Positions 35,960 to 44,763 of a stretch of 64,000 nt of DNA are shown piece after piece. Position numbers and translations under genes: made by a program. The DNA is taken from assembly GCF_027627455.1 (NCBI RefSeq), contig NZ_CP115483.1, positions 2,852,001 through 2,916,000 of the forward strand, given 5' to 3'. The stretch's first letter is position 1. The number at the start of each line of letters is the position of its first letter. The notes under the pieces are model-generated. The model was not told the origin of the DNA. It saw nothing but the letters and a program-made list of their open reading frames with translations, and did not search any database. This stretch comes from Sphingobacterium sp. SYP-B4668. Its GTDB lineage: Bacteria; Bacteroidota; Bacteroidia; Sphingobacteriales; Sphingobacteriaceae.

Positions 35960-36123
35960 TTCTATTTGTAATCTAGAACTATTATATCAAATTTTTATAT
36001 TTCTGAAATGATTCTCTCACAAGTCAAACTAAAAGGGTTTCGAATTGATTAAATGAATATTGGTATTGAGCTGTATAGAAATTGAGTATTTATGAGGTTG
36101 TTTAGTAGTTATTTTGTTAGTAA

Positions 36124-36149
36124 TAACACGCGGCACGCGTGCACTAGCT
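36124..36149. repeat. Dispersed intergenic motif, copy 3
   Basis: ACACGCGGCACGCGTGCACT followed by AGC; opposite orientation to copies 1 and 2. Confidence 0.65.
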
Positions 36150-36250
36150 ATGGAATCTTGCCCCCTCCGATGGACATACTGACTAGGTGAACTTCAAACT
36201 AGATAAACCTTAGCTCGAACCAAAACTCAGTATTTACGTAATCCTACACG

Positions 36251-36265
36251 ACAACCTCAGGTTGT
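36251..36265. promoter_or_regulatory. 15-bp palindrome ACAACCTCAGGTTGT
   Basis: Same palindrome as at 28434-28450, in reverse orientation (the preceding bases match when one strand is reversed). It lies 181 bp before the SseB/TPR gene. Confidence 0.6.
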
Positions 36266-36445
36266 ATTTCCAAATAGAAGGACTATGACGAATGCCTTTG
36301 CAAGTATTCATCATCAATATTGCCAATTAACCTATTATACATCTTTAAATAATTCTATATTTATGTTTTTAATAGCTAAGTATAGATTGACCTATAGCGT
36401 ATTAGCATTTGAACCAAATAACCAAACATTCAACCTATAAAAAGA

Positions 36446-37468
36446 ATGGGACTATTTGACATATTTAAGAAAAGGAAGACCGCGACTACCTTTCCGGAGA
36501 ACGAGCTAGAGAGATGTCTAATGGATATAGCCACGAGTGCATCCAAACAGAAAGAGTTCTTCCAGAAACTACTCTGGAGCGAGCTATTTGTAATGGAGAT
36601 AGCCCCACCGGGTATGGAAGACGGACTTCACCCCCCTGAAGAAAATACAAGGGCGCTGTTAATGACCCTTGAAGGAGGGCAAATCCCGATATTCACTTCT
36701 GGAAATAGGATATTCGATCAAGGGGTACTGAATAAAGGGGTACTTTATATGACGTTCAGAGGGCAAGACCTATTTGAAATGACCAAAGGAGCCAGCTTTG
36801 TCCTGAACCCCTACTCGGACCATGGAAGAGAATTCCCCCCGGAAACGATAGAAGCCCTGCTGGATGGGTCGATATATGAGAAAATTGACGAATATGAGGC
36901 GGAAGAGAGACGCATAGCGGAATTCGTCGAAATATATGAAAGGGCCAGCAAAAGGCAAGAAAAGCTGATCTACCTGGATGGATATAAAATCAAAGATGTA
37001 AAGCCCGCTGAAAAACTGGCGCTTGAAGAATCGATAGCAGATTTTCAAAAATGCCTGGAAATGGTGCCCAACCATTGGCAAAGTATGGTATTGCTGGCTA
37101 GGGCCCTCCAACGACTAAGAAGACATGCGGAAGCCTTGCAACTATTGGAATCAGCCTGCAAAATAGAGCTTGACAACCACACGATCCCGATGGAGGCTTC
37201 CACAGAGGCGGTGCACATGAAAGATGTGGACAAGGCGCTGTACTATTCGACAGAAGCCCTTAGAAGGGCTCCTAAAGATAGCGCTACAATGGGCAACCAC
37301 GCCATGAACCTACTCCTAGCGCATAGAGATATCGAAGCGCAAGAGACGATTGAAGAGGCGCTCAGGCTGCAACCGGATGATAGCGTCAATAGGCATATTG
37401 AATCTATCGTAAATGGTGTGCTATCTGGAGAGCGTGAAAGACCCACTTTTGAAGAATTGGTGAAGTAG
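36446..37468 (+). CDS. SseB-like protein with TPR C-terminus
   Basis: A 340-residue cytosolic protein. The N-terminal half (about 18-135) resembles SseB (NELERCLMDIATSASKQKEFFQKLL, then LLMTLEGGQIPIFTS and FVLNPYSDHGREFP). The C-terminal half has TPRs (ADFQKCLEMVPNHWQSMVLLA, ALYYSTEALRRAPKDSATMG). Related two-domain proteins are often immunity or housekeeping partners of unknown role. The following S41 peptidase is convergent. Confidence 0.7.
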   Translation: MGLFDIFKKRKTATTFPENELERCLMDIATSASKQKEFFQKLLWSELFVMEIAPPGMEDGLHPPEENTRALLMTLEGGQIPIFTSGNRIFDQGVLNKGVLYMTFRGQDLFEMTKGASFVLNPYSDHGREFPPETIEALLDGSIYEKIDEYEAEERRIAEFVEIYERASKRQEKLIYLDGYKIKDVKPAEKLALEESIADFQKCLEMVPNHWQSMVLLARALQRLRRHAEALQLLESACKIELDNHTIPMEASTEAVHMKDVDKALYYSTEALRRAPKDSATMGNHAMNLLLAHRDIEAQETIEEALRLQPDDSVNRHIESIVNGVLSGERERPTFEELVK

Positions 37469-37483
37469 AAGGTTTTCGTAATT

Positions 37484-38980
37484 TTAACTTGGGAAGGGTA
37501 AGATATTCTGCTCAATGGTATCCAGTACAAATCCTACCCAATCTTTCTGTGATATGGAGGGGTCTAGGTAATAGTCCGGTTGGATTCCGCTGCCGTCAAT
37601 TTCCATTCCCGGGATGCGAAGGCTTTTCGACCTGCAGTACCATAACTGAAATTCCCCACTCGGCGAAATTGCAGAGGTCATATTGGAAAAATCAAGGGCT
37701 CCGAATGTAGAGCTTCCGTATAATTTGACCTTGCTACTCTGCTTTGCCTCAAGGAGGAACTGCTCTGTTGTACTGGCACAGTACTCGTTTACCAGGATTG
37801 CCACACGGAGGGGGTTGGGTAGAATCGAGTCCATACTGTCAACGGTTACATTGGCCTCCCTTACCCTCACGAAATTACCGAGATCAGCGTTCAGCCTTTC
37901 ATAGGTCTCCTTAAACTCCGCCCGCTGTTTTTCCCCATACAATGTATCCTGAGAGAGTTCCAAAACGGCCATGTTGTTCAATTCGGTCGATAGGAGTTCG
38001 ACTCCAACGGTTCTTATGGGATTTGTGTATATATAGGGTATCAAGGATGAATATGCCCAATCGGATCCCCCACCGTTATTGCGCAGATCTATGATTAGGT
38101 TATGGGCATTTATAATATTTTCATGGTGGGTGCGCAACACACTGTCAATCGCCGTTTTATTTGACATAGCGAAACTCGGTATGCGAAGGTAGCCTGTACG
38201 GACGGAAAGTTGTTCGTAGTAGGGAGAGTGGGTGTAAAGATAATTGATGTAATTCTTGACCAGTGGTTTGTCCTCAAATTTTCGGGACTTACGGAGAAAG
38301 AAGGACATGCCCTCGATATGAATGATGTTATTCCCGATAAAGTGTACCGGCACGTTTTCTTTAACGGAAAAATCCCGAAACCATAGCGTAGCCCTGAAAC
38401 TATCTCCATCTGGATATAACTTGAATTTTATCTGGTCTTTTTTCCACGGCGTACCTGGAGCATCCAGGAGGACGCCACTATAACCGCTATCGGTGGGAAC
38501 TATTCCTACTTTATATGGAGAGCTTTCCCAGACTCCGATCGGGGACGGCTCGTGCTGCTTAGCTATCTGATCCTGGAAACGCCGTTCATCTAAACCCAAT
38601 GTTTCATGGTTTCGTATCTTATTACTGTCCAGTTTGAGTATAGGTACTGATTGCTTCTCCTCGTTTAGGACGATCACTCCTATATGTCCCTTTCTAAAAA
38701 ATCGAAGCCAGTTATATATTAAATTCTTACAATCATTTTTTGTGCGTATATCTTTTGCCTGATGCATCAATAGTGCCGTGTGATCCTCATAGGCCTTCTG
38801 TCCTTTTTCATTCAAAATGTATCCAAATCCAGCATCATTTTTTTCGAATGTATTCTTGACCCATGTTAACTCCGATGAGCAGTCACATCGGTCTTGGGCC
38901 ATTACGTGCTTTGCTGGAATAATTAACGATAAAAATAGAATTAAACAGCTTAAGAGGGCTTTAGTAGGGTTCATTATCAA
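37484..38980 (-). CDS. Exported S41-family peptidase (C-terminal processing type)
   Basis: A 498-residue protein with signal peptide (about 1-28, ending HVMAQ). The S41 core is recognisable by GYLRIPSFA, NLIIDLRNNGGGSDWAYSSLIPYI and the serine segment NEYCASTTEQFLLEAKQ (catalytic Ser in AST). The usual downstream GSSTFGA follows. No PDZ motif is evident, so it is a tricorn/TSP-like single-domain member. A nearer in-frame ATG (third residue) is possible. Substrate unknown. Confidence 0.85.
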   Translation of the reverse strand: MIMNPTKALLSCLILFLSLIIPAKHVMAQDRCDCSSELTWVKNTFEKNDAGFGYILNEKGQKAYEDHTALLMHQAKDIRTKNDCKNLIYNWLRFFRKGHIGVIVLNEEKQSVPILKLDSNKIRNHETLGLDERRFQDQIAKQHEPSPIGVWESSPYKVGIVPTDSGYSGVLLDAPGTPWKKDQIKFKLYPDGDSFRATLWFRDFSVKENVPVHFIGNNIIHIEGMSFFLRKSRKFEDKPLVKNYINYLYTHSPYYEQLSVRTGYLRIPSFAMSNKTAIDSVLRTHHENIINAHNLIIDLRNNGGGSDWAYSSLIPYIYTNPIRTVGVELLSTELNNMAVLELSQDTLYGEKQRAEFKETYERLNADLGNFVRVREANVTVDSMDSILPNPLRVAILVNEYCASTTEQFLLEAKQSSKVKLYGSSTFGALDFSNMTSAISPSGEFQLWYCRSKSLRIPGMEIDGSGIQPDYYLDPSISQKDWVGFVLDTIEQNILPFPS

Positions 38981-39081
38981 ATGATGTTGTTTTACCGTAA
39001 GATAGGAAGTTTTTCAAACAAACTAATTTAATACTTTCAACTGGCTTGAAAAATAGGGAAATCTACCAAAACAGGAAATAA

Positions 39082-39105
39082 TACACGCTGCACGCGTGCA
39101 CTAGT
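39082..39105. repeat. Dispersed intergenic motif, copy 4
   Basis: ACACGCTGCACGCGTGCACT followed by AGTG; same orientation as copies 3 and 5. Confidence 0.65.
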
Positions 39106-39142
39106 GGGGCTGCCTAGCGGAGTAAATCTCTCTATAAAAAAA

Positions 39143-39176
39143 GTTAAAACCCCGTCGAATGGGACGGGGTTTTAAC
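39143..39176. terminator. Strong terminator of the polysaccharide-utilisation operon
   Basis: GTTAAAACCCCGTC, six-base loop, GACGGGGTTTTAAC: perfect 14-bp arms with A/T-runs at both ends. It lies 5 bp beyond the last gene of the operon and works in both directions. Confidence 0.92.
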
Positions 39177-39180
39177 GTGT

Positions 39181-40278
39181 TTATTTTAGCGTATCAACGG
39201 CACCAGTGAGCGATCGAATGACCTGCAATTCGGCTTCTTGGTAGGCTGTTCCATCTTTTCGGAAGATATCATGAAACCATAATGTGGGTTCGGCGAGATG
39301 AGGAAGTGGTGTATCCCATGCAAATATGGTATTGGTCTTACCAGATACGAGTCCCCAATTTATAGCGCCTACATTTTCTTGTTTTAGCATAGGCATGATG
39401 TCTTGAAATGTACTCTTCTGTGTCCTGGCCATATATTCTGTACATATGAGTGGCCGGCCATATTGCTTGAGAGAATCTATCAATTTTTTGTGCTCGTTTA
39501 AAGGTTCATAGGTATGGTAGGTCACGATATCTGAATTTTCTAATTGAAAATTGTTCAATGCTTGTAGATTTAGATCCCAGACGCCTGCTGTGATAGGCTG
39601 AGATGGATTTACGGATCTTGCCCAACTAAAAACCTTTTGCAGTAAAAAGAGACTTTTCTCGTTGTAACGATAAGGGCCTGATCCACCTGGTTCATTGTAG
39701 AGGTCCCACATTAGGATTCTTTCATCGTTTTTGAAGGTACTGAGTATATCTTTTACATATTCCTCTAATTTGGGTAGAACCGCGGTGGTATCGCCTTTGT
39801 AGTAGAGGTCTCCTGGATCTCTTAGCCAGCCCGAATTGTGTACGCCTGGCTTGGGACTTGGTTGCTGACCGACTTTGAACTCCGGATTCCAACAATCGTC
39901 AAAGAATACGAACATGGTGGATATCTTGTGCTTGTGGGATATGTCTAGATATTGATTGATGCGTTCCTTAAATCCTTCTTTGTCCGATTCCCATAAGGCA
40001 TGATGTAAAAAGACGCGCATGGTATTCATGCCGATAGCGGCAGCCCAGCCTAATTCACGATCTATGGTGACAGGGTCAAAGGTATCTGCTTGCCACATCT
40101 CTAACTGATTAATGGCATTGCTAGGAATAAAATTGGCACCGCTCAACCAGCCTTGTCGGGCATACCAGGTGGAGGCCTTTTCCTTGCTCCAAATATCCGC
40201 TGTATCTGTCTTCTGCGCAGTACAGGATTGGAATAGGACTAACACTAAACATGCATATACAATGATTCTATTTTTCAT
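39181..40278 (-). CDS. Glycoside hydrolase of GH5-like TIM-barrel type, lipoprotein
   Basis: A 365-residue lipoprotein (lipobox VLFQSC, start at the ATG at 40278 rather than the upstream one that lies in the previous gene). The TIM barrel has IGMNTMRVFLHHALW, the acid/base glutamate in MWDLYNEPGGSG (Glu in NEP) and the nucleophile glutamate in LICTEYMART. This layout is typical of GH5 and related clan GH-A enzymes, which cut beta-glucan, mannan or xylan. It is last gene in the locus, so surface-attached degradation of the imported glycan is likely. Subfamily not determined. Confidence 0.75.
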   Translation of the reverse strand: MKNRIIVYACLVLVLFQSCTAQKTDTADIWSKEKASTWYARQGWLSGANFIPSNAINQLEMWQADTFDPVTIDRELGWAAAIGMNTMRVFLHHALWESDKEGFKERINQYLDISHKHKISTMFVFFDDCWNPEFKVGQQPSPKPGVHNSGWLRDPGDLYYKGDTTAVLPKLEEYVKDILSTFKNDERILMWDLYNEPGGSGPYRYNEKSLFLLQKVFSWARSVNPSQPITAGVWDLNLQALNNFQLENSDIVTYHTYEPLNEHKKLIDSLKQYGRPLICTEYMARTQKSTFQDIMPMLKQENVGAINWGLVSGKTNTIFAWDTPLPHLAEPTLWFHDIFRKDGTAYQEAELQVIRSLTGAVDTLK

Positions 40279-40292
40279 GATTTTATCTTTTT

Positions 40293-41726
40293 TTAATTCC
40301 AAGTATAAATTACGACATCTCCTGCTTCCACTTGAATGGAAGTATTGGCTACGCTCTGGGTCTGCCCATTTTTCAGCATCCTTTTGACGCCTGCATCTGC
40401 ATCGACTTTTAGTTCCATGGCTGATCGATAATCTTTATTGACTATAATCAGATAGTGTTTGTTGTCTTTAGTCAGGTGAGAGACCACCGCGCCTTTTTCT
40501 CCTGTATAAATTGATTTTATCGGGCTGGGCAAATTACCGATGCCTCTGGTTCCTTCGGGAAGTACGGCCCCGGTATGCCACACATCTTGTACGGTAGCAT
40601 GCATAAAGACAGTGGCTAGGTCTTGAATCTCTTTGTTGACCGTTTTAACCAACGCATAGACGGGTGTCTCTGTCTCTCTATAAACACCGTGGAAGGTAAA
40701 GTATTGTATCGCTTGGGCTCCATAGGCCAAATTACTAAATACCTGCAAACGCAATTCTCCTAATGTAGGGACCTGATAAAAATGACTGGCATCCAAACGA
40801 TGTGATAAGGCCAGTACAAATGCCCAGAAAGGGATGTTCTTTTTCTTCGCCGCTTGTGCAATCTCCTCTAAATTTCTATACCAATCTGCTCTGACGACAC
40901 TGGGGTTGCCATCGATGGATACAATAGGATAATTGTCAAAGGATAGGAAGGGAACGGGTACTTTGTCCAAATAAGTCTGCAAGGTCGTCTTGTATTGCTC
41001 TTTACCCCAGGCCCAATTGGGATATACATTGACATACACGGGATGCTTACTGTCAACGGCTTGAATTTTTCGGGCCCAAGATCCGATTTCATCCAATTCG
41101 GATGTTTCGGGTTCGTCGTCGAGGTGGTATCCCATAAGTGCTGGCGAACCTGCAATTGTTGAAACGGTCTGCTGCGCATCGGTCTTAAGCTCTGGACTTG
41201 AAATAATTAGTTTGACGCCAGCTCTATCTGCCTCGTGGAGCACATGCTGTACGGTAGCTATATCATCATACCATCCTAGATAGGTATTGAAGCCTGCTTC
41301 TTTCATTTTTAGAAACTTAGTGTAAGCATTCTCGGATTCGATGCCTGTCCAAGCAACGATTGGGATTTCATCTTGCTCCTGGTACGTGTATGCTTTGCCT
41401 TGTTGTACTTGGATAACCTGCGTTGCAATGCCATTGCCGGAGATGCGGAATGCGGCTGTTCTTCCGACCCCACTATACTCCGCTACCTGTAGTTGTACGC
41501 TCGCTTGCCCCTCTCCTTCTGCGGGACTGATCGTACACCAGGATTGCTCAGAAATGGAACTGATCTTCCACGTTGTATTGGATTGTACATTCAACGCCTG
41601 TTGACTGGCTTGGTCACTTACTGCAATTTTTTCGGCTACTCCTTCAATTGAAAAATAAGCTTTCATGGGCTCAGGTGCACATGACCATTGCAGCAGTAAG
41701 AATATATAAATCATCATATGTTTCAT
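40293..41726 (-). CDS. BACON-domain TIM-barrel lipoprotein (glycoside hydrolase-like)
   Basis: A 477-residue lipoprotein (lipobox LQWSC). Residues about 25-120 are a BACON-type Ig-like domain with the WCTISPAEGEG strand, often used for carbohydrate or mucin binding. A TIM barrel follows (TKFLKMKEAGFNTYLGWYDD, MGYHLDDEPETSELDEIGSW, TLGELRLQVFSNLAYGAQAIQYFT) like beta-galactosidase-type clan GH-A enzymes, then a C-terminal beta domain. The DDEPE motif supplies likely acidic residues. It ends 14 bp before the GH5-like gene. Substrate not determined. Confidence 0.65.
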   Translation of the reverse strand: MKHMMIYIFLLLQWSCAPEPMKAYFSIEGVAEKIAVSDQASQQALNVQSNTTWKISSISEQSWCTISPAEGEGQASVQLQVAEYSGVGRTAAFRISGNGIATQVIQVQQGKAYTYQEQDEIPIVAWTGIESENAYTKFLKMKEAGFNTYLGWYDDIATVQHVLHEADRAGVKLIISSPELKTDAQQTVSTIAGSPALMGYHLDDEPETSELDEIGSWARKIQAVDSKHPVYVNVYPNWAWGKEQYKTTLQTYLDKVPVPFLSFDNYPIVSIDGNPSVVRADWYRNLEEIAQAAKKKNIPFWAFVLALSHRLDASHFYQVPTLGELRLQVFSNLAYGAQAIQYFTFHGVYRETETPVYALVKTVNKEIQDLATVFMHATVQDVWHTGAVLPEGTRGIGNLPSPIKSIYTGEKGAVVSHLTKDNKHYLIIVNKDYRSAMELKVDADAGVKRMLKNGQTQSVANTSIQVEAGDVVIYTWN

Positions 41727-41739
41727 GTTAATTAGTGCT

Positions 41740-43101
41740 TTAATATTGTGGTATAAATTCGATTATCTCCTGAGCTACGTCCATTTTTACCTGATAGATA
41801 CCAGCTTTAAATTGAGCCCCAGGTATTAAGTCCCCAGCTCCTGAACGGGTCACGAGGGTATTGGGAATCACCTGATATTTATTTTTGGTATCCACTTCTT
41901 GCGCCCAGCCATATCCTTTAAAAAATTTAAAGCCCATACTGTTATCGAGATATAAAGTCGCTTCAAATACTTGTGGCCCCGATGTCTTAAAAAACAACCA
42001 TTGATGTGGGTAGCTAAAATCCCAGTTTAACGTGGCTACAAAGGGTTGTATAGGTAATCCTGCTCCTGTGCCCAAGATGTACATAACATCGGGATAAAAC
42101 ACATCTCTTGGTCTTTCCAAATACAAGAATCTGGTACTGGAATTGAACTTTAGATTATACAGGGCTGTGGGTCCTGTAAACTTGGCGTCTGTGGCTCCCA
42201 GCAGCTTAAAGAATTCGGGTCTTAGGTTTTTAGCTAGGTCTGAACCCATGCCGCTAAAGCTTACGACAGCGTCTTCTACTAACGTAATATCGGACTGGGT
42301 GTATGCTCCTCCAATAGAAAAAAAGCTGCTTAGATCAACCTGTATGCGATGCTGGAGCAACTTGGATATATTAAAACTAAGCATGTCAAATTCGAGATAT
42401 TGAATCGGAAAGCTACTTGAATTTGGTGTTGGAATGCTAGATGATGTTTCATCAGTTACGACTGAAATCTTGTTGTTTTTCCATCCCCAGACTAATCCGG
42501 AATAATCGGGCTTGTTATCGATCGTACGCTCGGCTATCTTAAAGTCTGCCCCAACGCTAGTCAGGTCTACAGCTGTAGTACGATAACCGTAAGGGCTATC
42601 CCCTAATTTTTGCATCGTGTAAACAGCCCCTTTGCCATCGATTAGAAATAACTGTTCTGGATTTTCTGGCCTGACGACGTCTACACTTTCTTCGTCTTTC
42701 AATACTAACTCCGTAGTGGTATTTGCCAATGCATTGCTGACCTTCAGCGATACGTTCAACTTCCCATTTTTAAATCCGGCAACAAAGGGTAAAACGGCCT
42801 CTTCGACAATCTTTAATGATCGTCCGGAAATGTTTTTGGTTATATTTAAGATTTCGGCTTCATCCATGCGGATTAATAATTGATAAGACACAAGGTCATT
42901 GTTCGCGTCGCTTACATCGGCCGTGAATCTGACCTTCCCTCCTGCAGGAACTTGTATCTCTCCATTAGCTCCTTTTAGTGCTGCATGCGCAATGGTGGGG
43001 GCAGATGGATTAGGCCATTCTGGCCACTGAGGTGTGGTGATATCTTTATTCTGACAGGAAATAAAGATTAATACAAAGAGTATATATACTATTCTTTTCA
43101 T
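41740..43101 (-). CDS. SusE/SusF-like surface glycan-binding lipoprotein
   Basis: A 453-residue lipoprotein (lipobox LIFISC). An N-terminal domain with AGGKVRFTADVSDANNDLV resembles a SusE-type Ig fold. The C-terminal part (KFFKGYGWAQEV, NTLVTRSGAGDLIPGAQFKAGIYQVKMD) resembles the glycan-binding module of SusF/SusE. It lies 18 bp after susD and feeds the operon with a surface binding protein. Binding specificity unknown. Confidence 0.65.
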   Translation of the reverse strand: MKRIVYILFVLIFISCQNKDITTPQWPEWPNPSAPTIAHAALKGANGEIQVPAGGKVRFTADVSDANNDLVSYQLLIRMDEAEILNITKNISGRSLKIVEEAVLPFVAGFKNGKLNVSLKVSNALANTTTELVLKDEESVDVVRPENPEQLFLIDGKGAVYTMQKLGDSPYGYRTTAVDLTSVGADFKIAERTIDNKPDYSGLVWGWKNNKISVVTDETSSSIPTPNSSSFPIQYLEFDMLSFNISKLLQHRIQVDLSSFFSIGGAYTQSDITLVEDAVVSFSGMGSDLAKNLRPEFFKLLGATDAKFTGPTALYNLKFNSSTRFLYLERPRDVFYPDVMYILGTGAGLPIQPFVATLNWDFSYPHQWLFFKTSGPQVFEATLYLDNSMGFKFFKGYGWAQEVDTKNKYQVIPNTLVTRSGAGDLIPGAQFKAGIYQVKMDVAQEIIEFIPQY

Positions 43102-43119
43102 GATTAATTTATTATTGAA

Positions 43120-44754
43120 CTACCTTGCATTTGCGACATCACTCCGCCAGCCTTCGCGCTCAAAGGTTTGAACTAAATTCTTTCCATACGACTCCTTGGC
43201 CTGTTGGACGGCATAATTTGGTATGGGTAAATACTGATGGGTAGGTATGACTCCTTTTAACTGAAAATTGCGCTGGGCAAATTTATTGAATCGGATCAGA
43301 TCGATTTTACGCAGTCCTTCATAATATAGTTCATGGCCCCGCTCTGTTAGAATCGCATCCAAAAAAGATTCCTTATTGCTGCGTGCTTGTTCTGGAAGAT
43401 TGCTTAAGCCTGCCCGTTTGCGCACGAGATTGACCGCGGCAATAGCTTCAGCAGAAGGAATGCCATTGCTCTCTCGTACGTCGGCTTCGGCATACATCAA
43501 AAGAACATCTGCCCACCGAGCTAGTGGTATATCAGTGCCTTGAAATGGAGTGGCTGTCTCTATGGGAAACTTATTCAGAATAAATCCATCCCAGATAGGA
43601 TTATTGCGATCGATCCATTTGCCGGCAGTTGTATAATAACGGGTAATGATGGCCTCTTTGCGCAAATCATTGGGCTCAAAGGTGTCGTAAAAACGAGGAC
43701 TTACGTTGAATGTCTGGCCCCATCCGGCGCCTTGCAAAGCGAATGCTGTAGGCTTACCCTGATCATCTACACGCGCTGCATTATCCGGAACAGCCAACAT
43801 CATCAACGGATTGAAGTTTCCAGATTTATTACCCCCGTCTGCGCTTTCATCAGCACTTACGGCCATAATAATCTCTTCATTGAAATTGTTGGCATTCTTG
43901 AACACTTCGGTGTACGGATTAGTTCCTTTGCTATATAGATTGTACTTTCCTTTTAATTCTTGGTACATCTTCAATGCTTTGGCATAATAGCCTTGCTGGT
44001 GATATCCTTCATTTAAACAATGGCGCATAATGCATACCCGTGTGTAATCTTTGTTGTATCGCCCGATATCTTTCTGCGTCTCAGCTATATATTGGTATGC
44101 GAAATCAAAGTCATCCATAATCCATTGCGACATCTGTGCCATGGTAGGTCGTTCTAAATTTTCTAAAGCGACTTTGTCGGTCACCAGGTCTGGGTCGACA
44201 ATGACCGGTACCGGACCGTATACATGTAACAAATAGTACATCATCAAACCGCGACATAAACGAGCTTCGGCAAGAAGTTTCATTTTGTCGTCTTCGGACA
44301 TGATGGATGTAGATGCTTTATCAAGTGTGCCAATAACATTGGTAAAGTAGGTAACCTCTGCTAGCTTTGGGAAATGATTTGGCCTTGCATCATCCAATGT
44401 ACCACGCACGTAATAAACAGCTTGACTGAAATCGGCTCGAGAGAGTCTGAGGTATTCGCCGCCCCAACCATTATTCCAAATCGCCATTTCTTCTGTGGGA
44501 TAATCAAAAAGCTTCAGCACGCCACCGGCAGGAATATACCAGCTATGTTGATTACCCGTGGTCCCTGCGCCAATGTAATAGGTCCAGGTGGTGGTAAACG
44601 GCATATAGCACGTCATCATAAAGGATTCATACTCTGCTTTTGTTTTGGGGTAATTCGAGACATTTAAGGTTCCGTATAATTGTGGGTCAAAATTTTTCTC
44701 GCAACCTGTGGCTAGAAAAATAACACCAATTAAATATAATATCTTCTTTTTCAT
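43120..44754 (-). CDS. SusD/RagB-type surface glycan-binding lipoprotein
   Basis: A 544-residue lipoprotein (lipobox FLATGC) with the SusD helical scaffold. Family segments are DKMKLLAEARLCRGLMMYYLLHVYGPVPV (about 155-185) and the C-terminal EAIAAVNLVRKRAGL, ILTERGHELYYEGLRKIDLIRFNKF, YLPIPNYAVQQ. SusD lids the adjacent SusC and binds the glycan outside the cell. It lies 9 bp after the susC stop. Confidence 0.95.
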   Translation of the reverse strand: MKKKILYLIGVIFLATGCEKNFDPQLYGTLNVSNYPKTKAEYESFMMTCYMPFTTTWTYYIGAGTTGNQHSWYIPAGGVLKLFDYPTEEMAIWNNGWGGEYLRLSRADFSQAVYYVRGTLDDARPNHFPKLAEVTYFTNVIGTLDKASTSIMSEDDKMKLLAEARLCRGLMMYYLLHVYGPVPVIVDPDLVTDKVALENLERPTMAQMSQWIMDDFDFAYQYIAETQKDIGRYNKDYTRVCIMRHCLNEGYHQQGYYAKALKMYQELKGKYNLYSKGTNPYTEVFKNANNFNEEIIMAVSADESADGGNKSGNFNPLMMLAVPDNAARVDDQGKPTAFALQGAGWGQTFNVSPRFYDTFEPNDLRKEAIITRYYTTAGKWIDRNNPIWDGFILNKFPIETATPFQGTDIPLARWADVLLMYAEADVRESNGIPSAEAIAAVNLVRKRAGLSNLPEQARSNKESFLDAILTERGHELYYEGLRKIDLIRFNKFAQRNFQLKGVIPTHQYLPIPNYAVQQAKESYGKNLVQTFEREGWRSDVANAR

Positions 44755-44763
44755 AATGAATCA

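Larger units (their letters stand above)
35960..36445. other. Intergenic region, 486 bp
   Basis: No gene seen. It holds dispersed-motif copy 3 (36124-36149) and the ACAACCTCAGGTTGT palindrome (36251-36265). The last 150 bp are AT-rich and should carry the promoter of the SseB/TPR gene. Confidence 0.55.
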
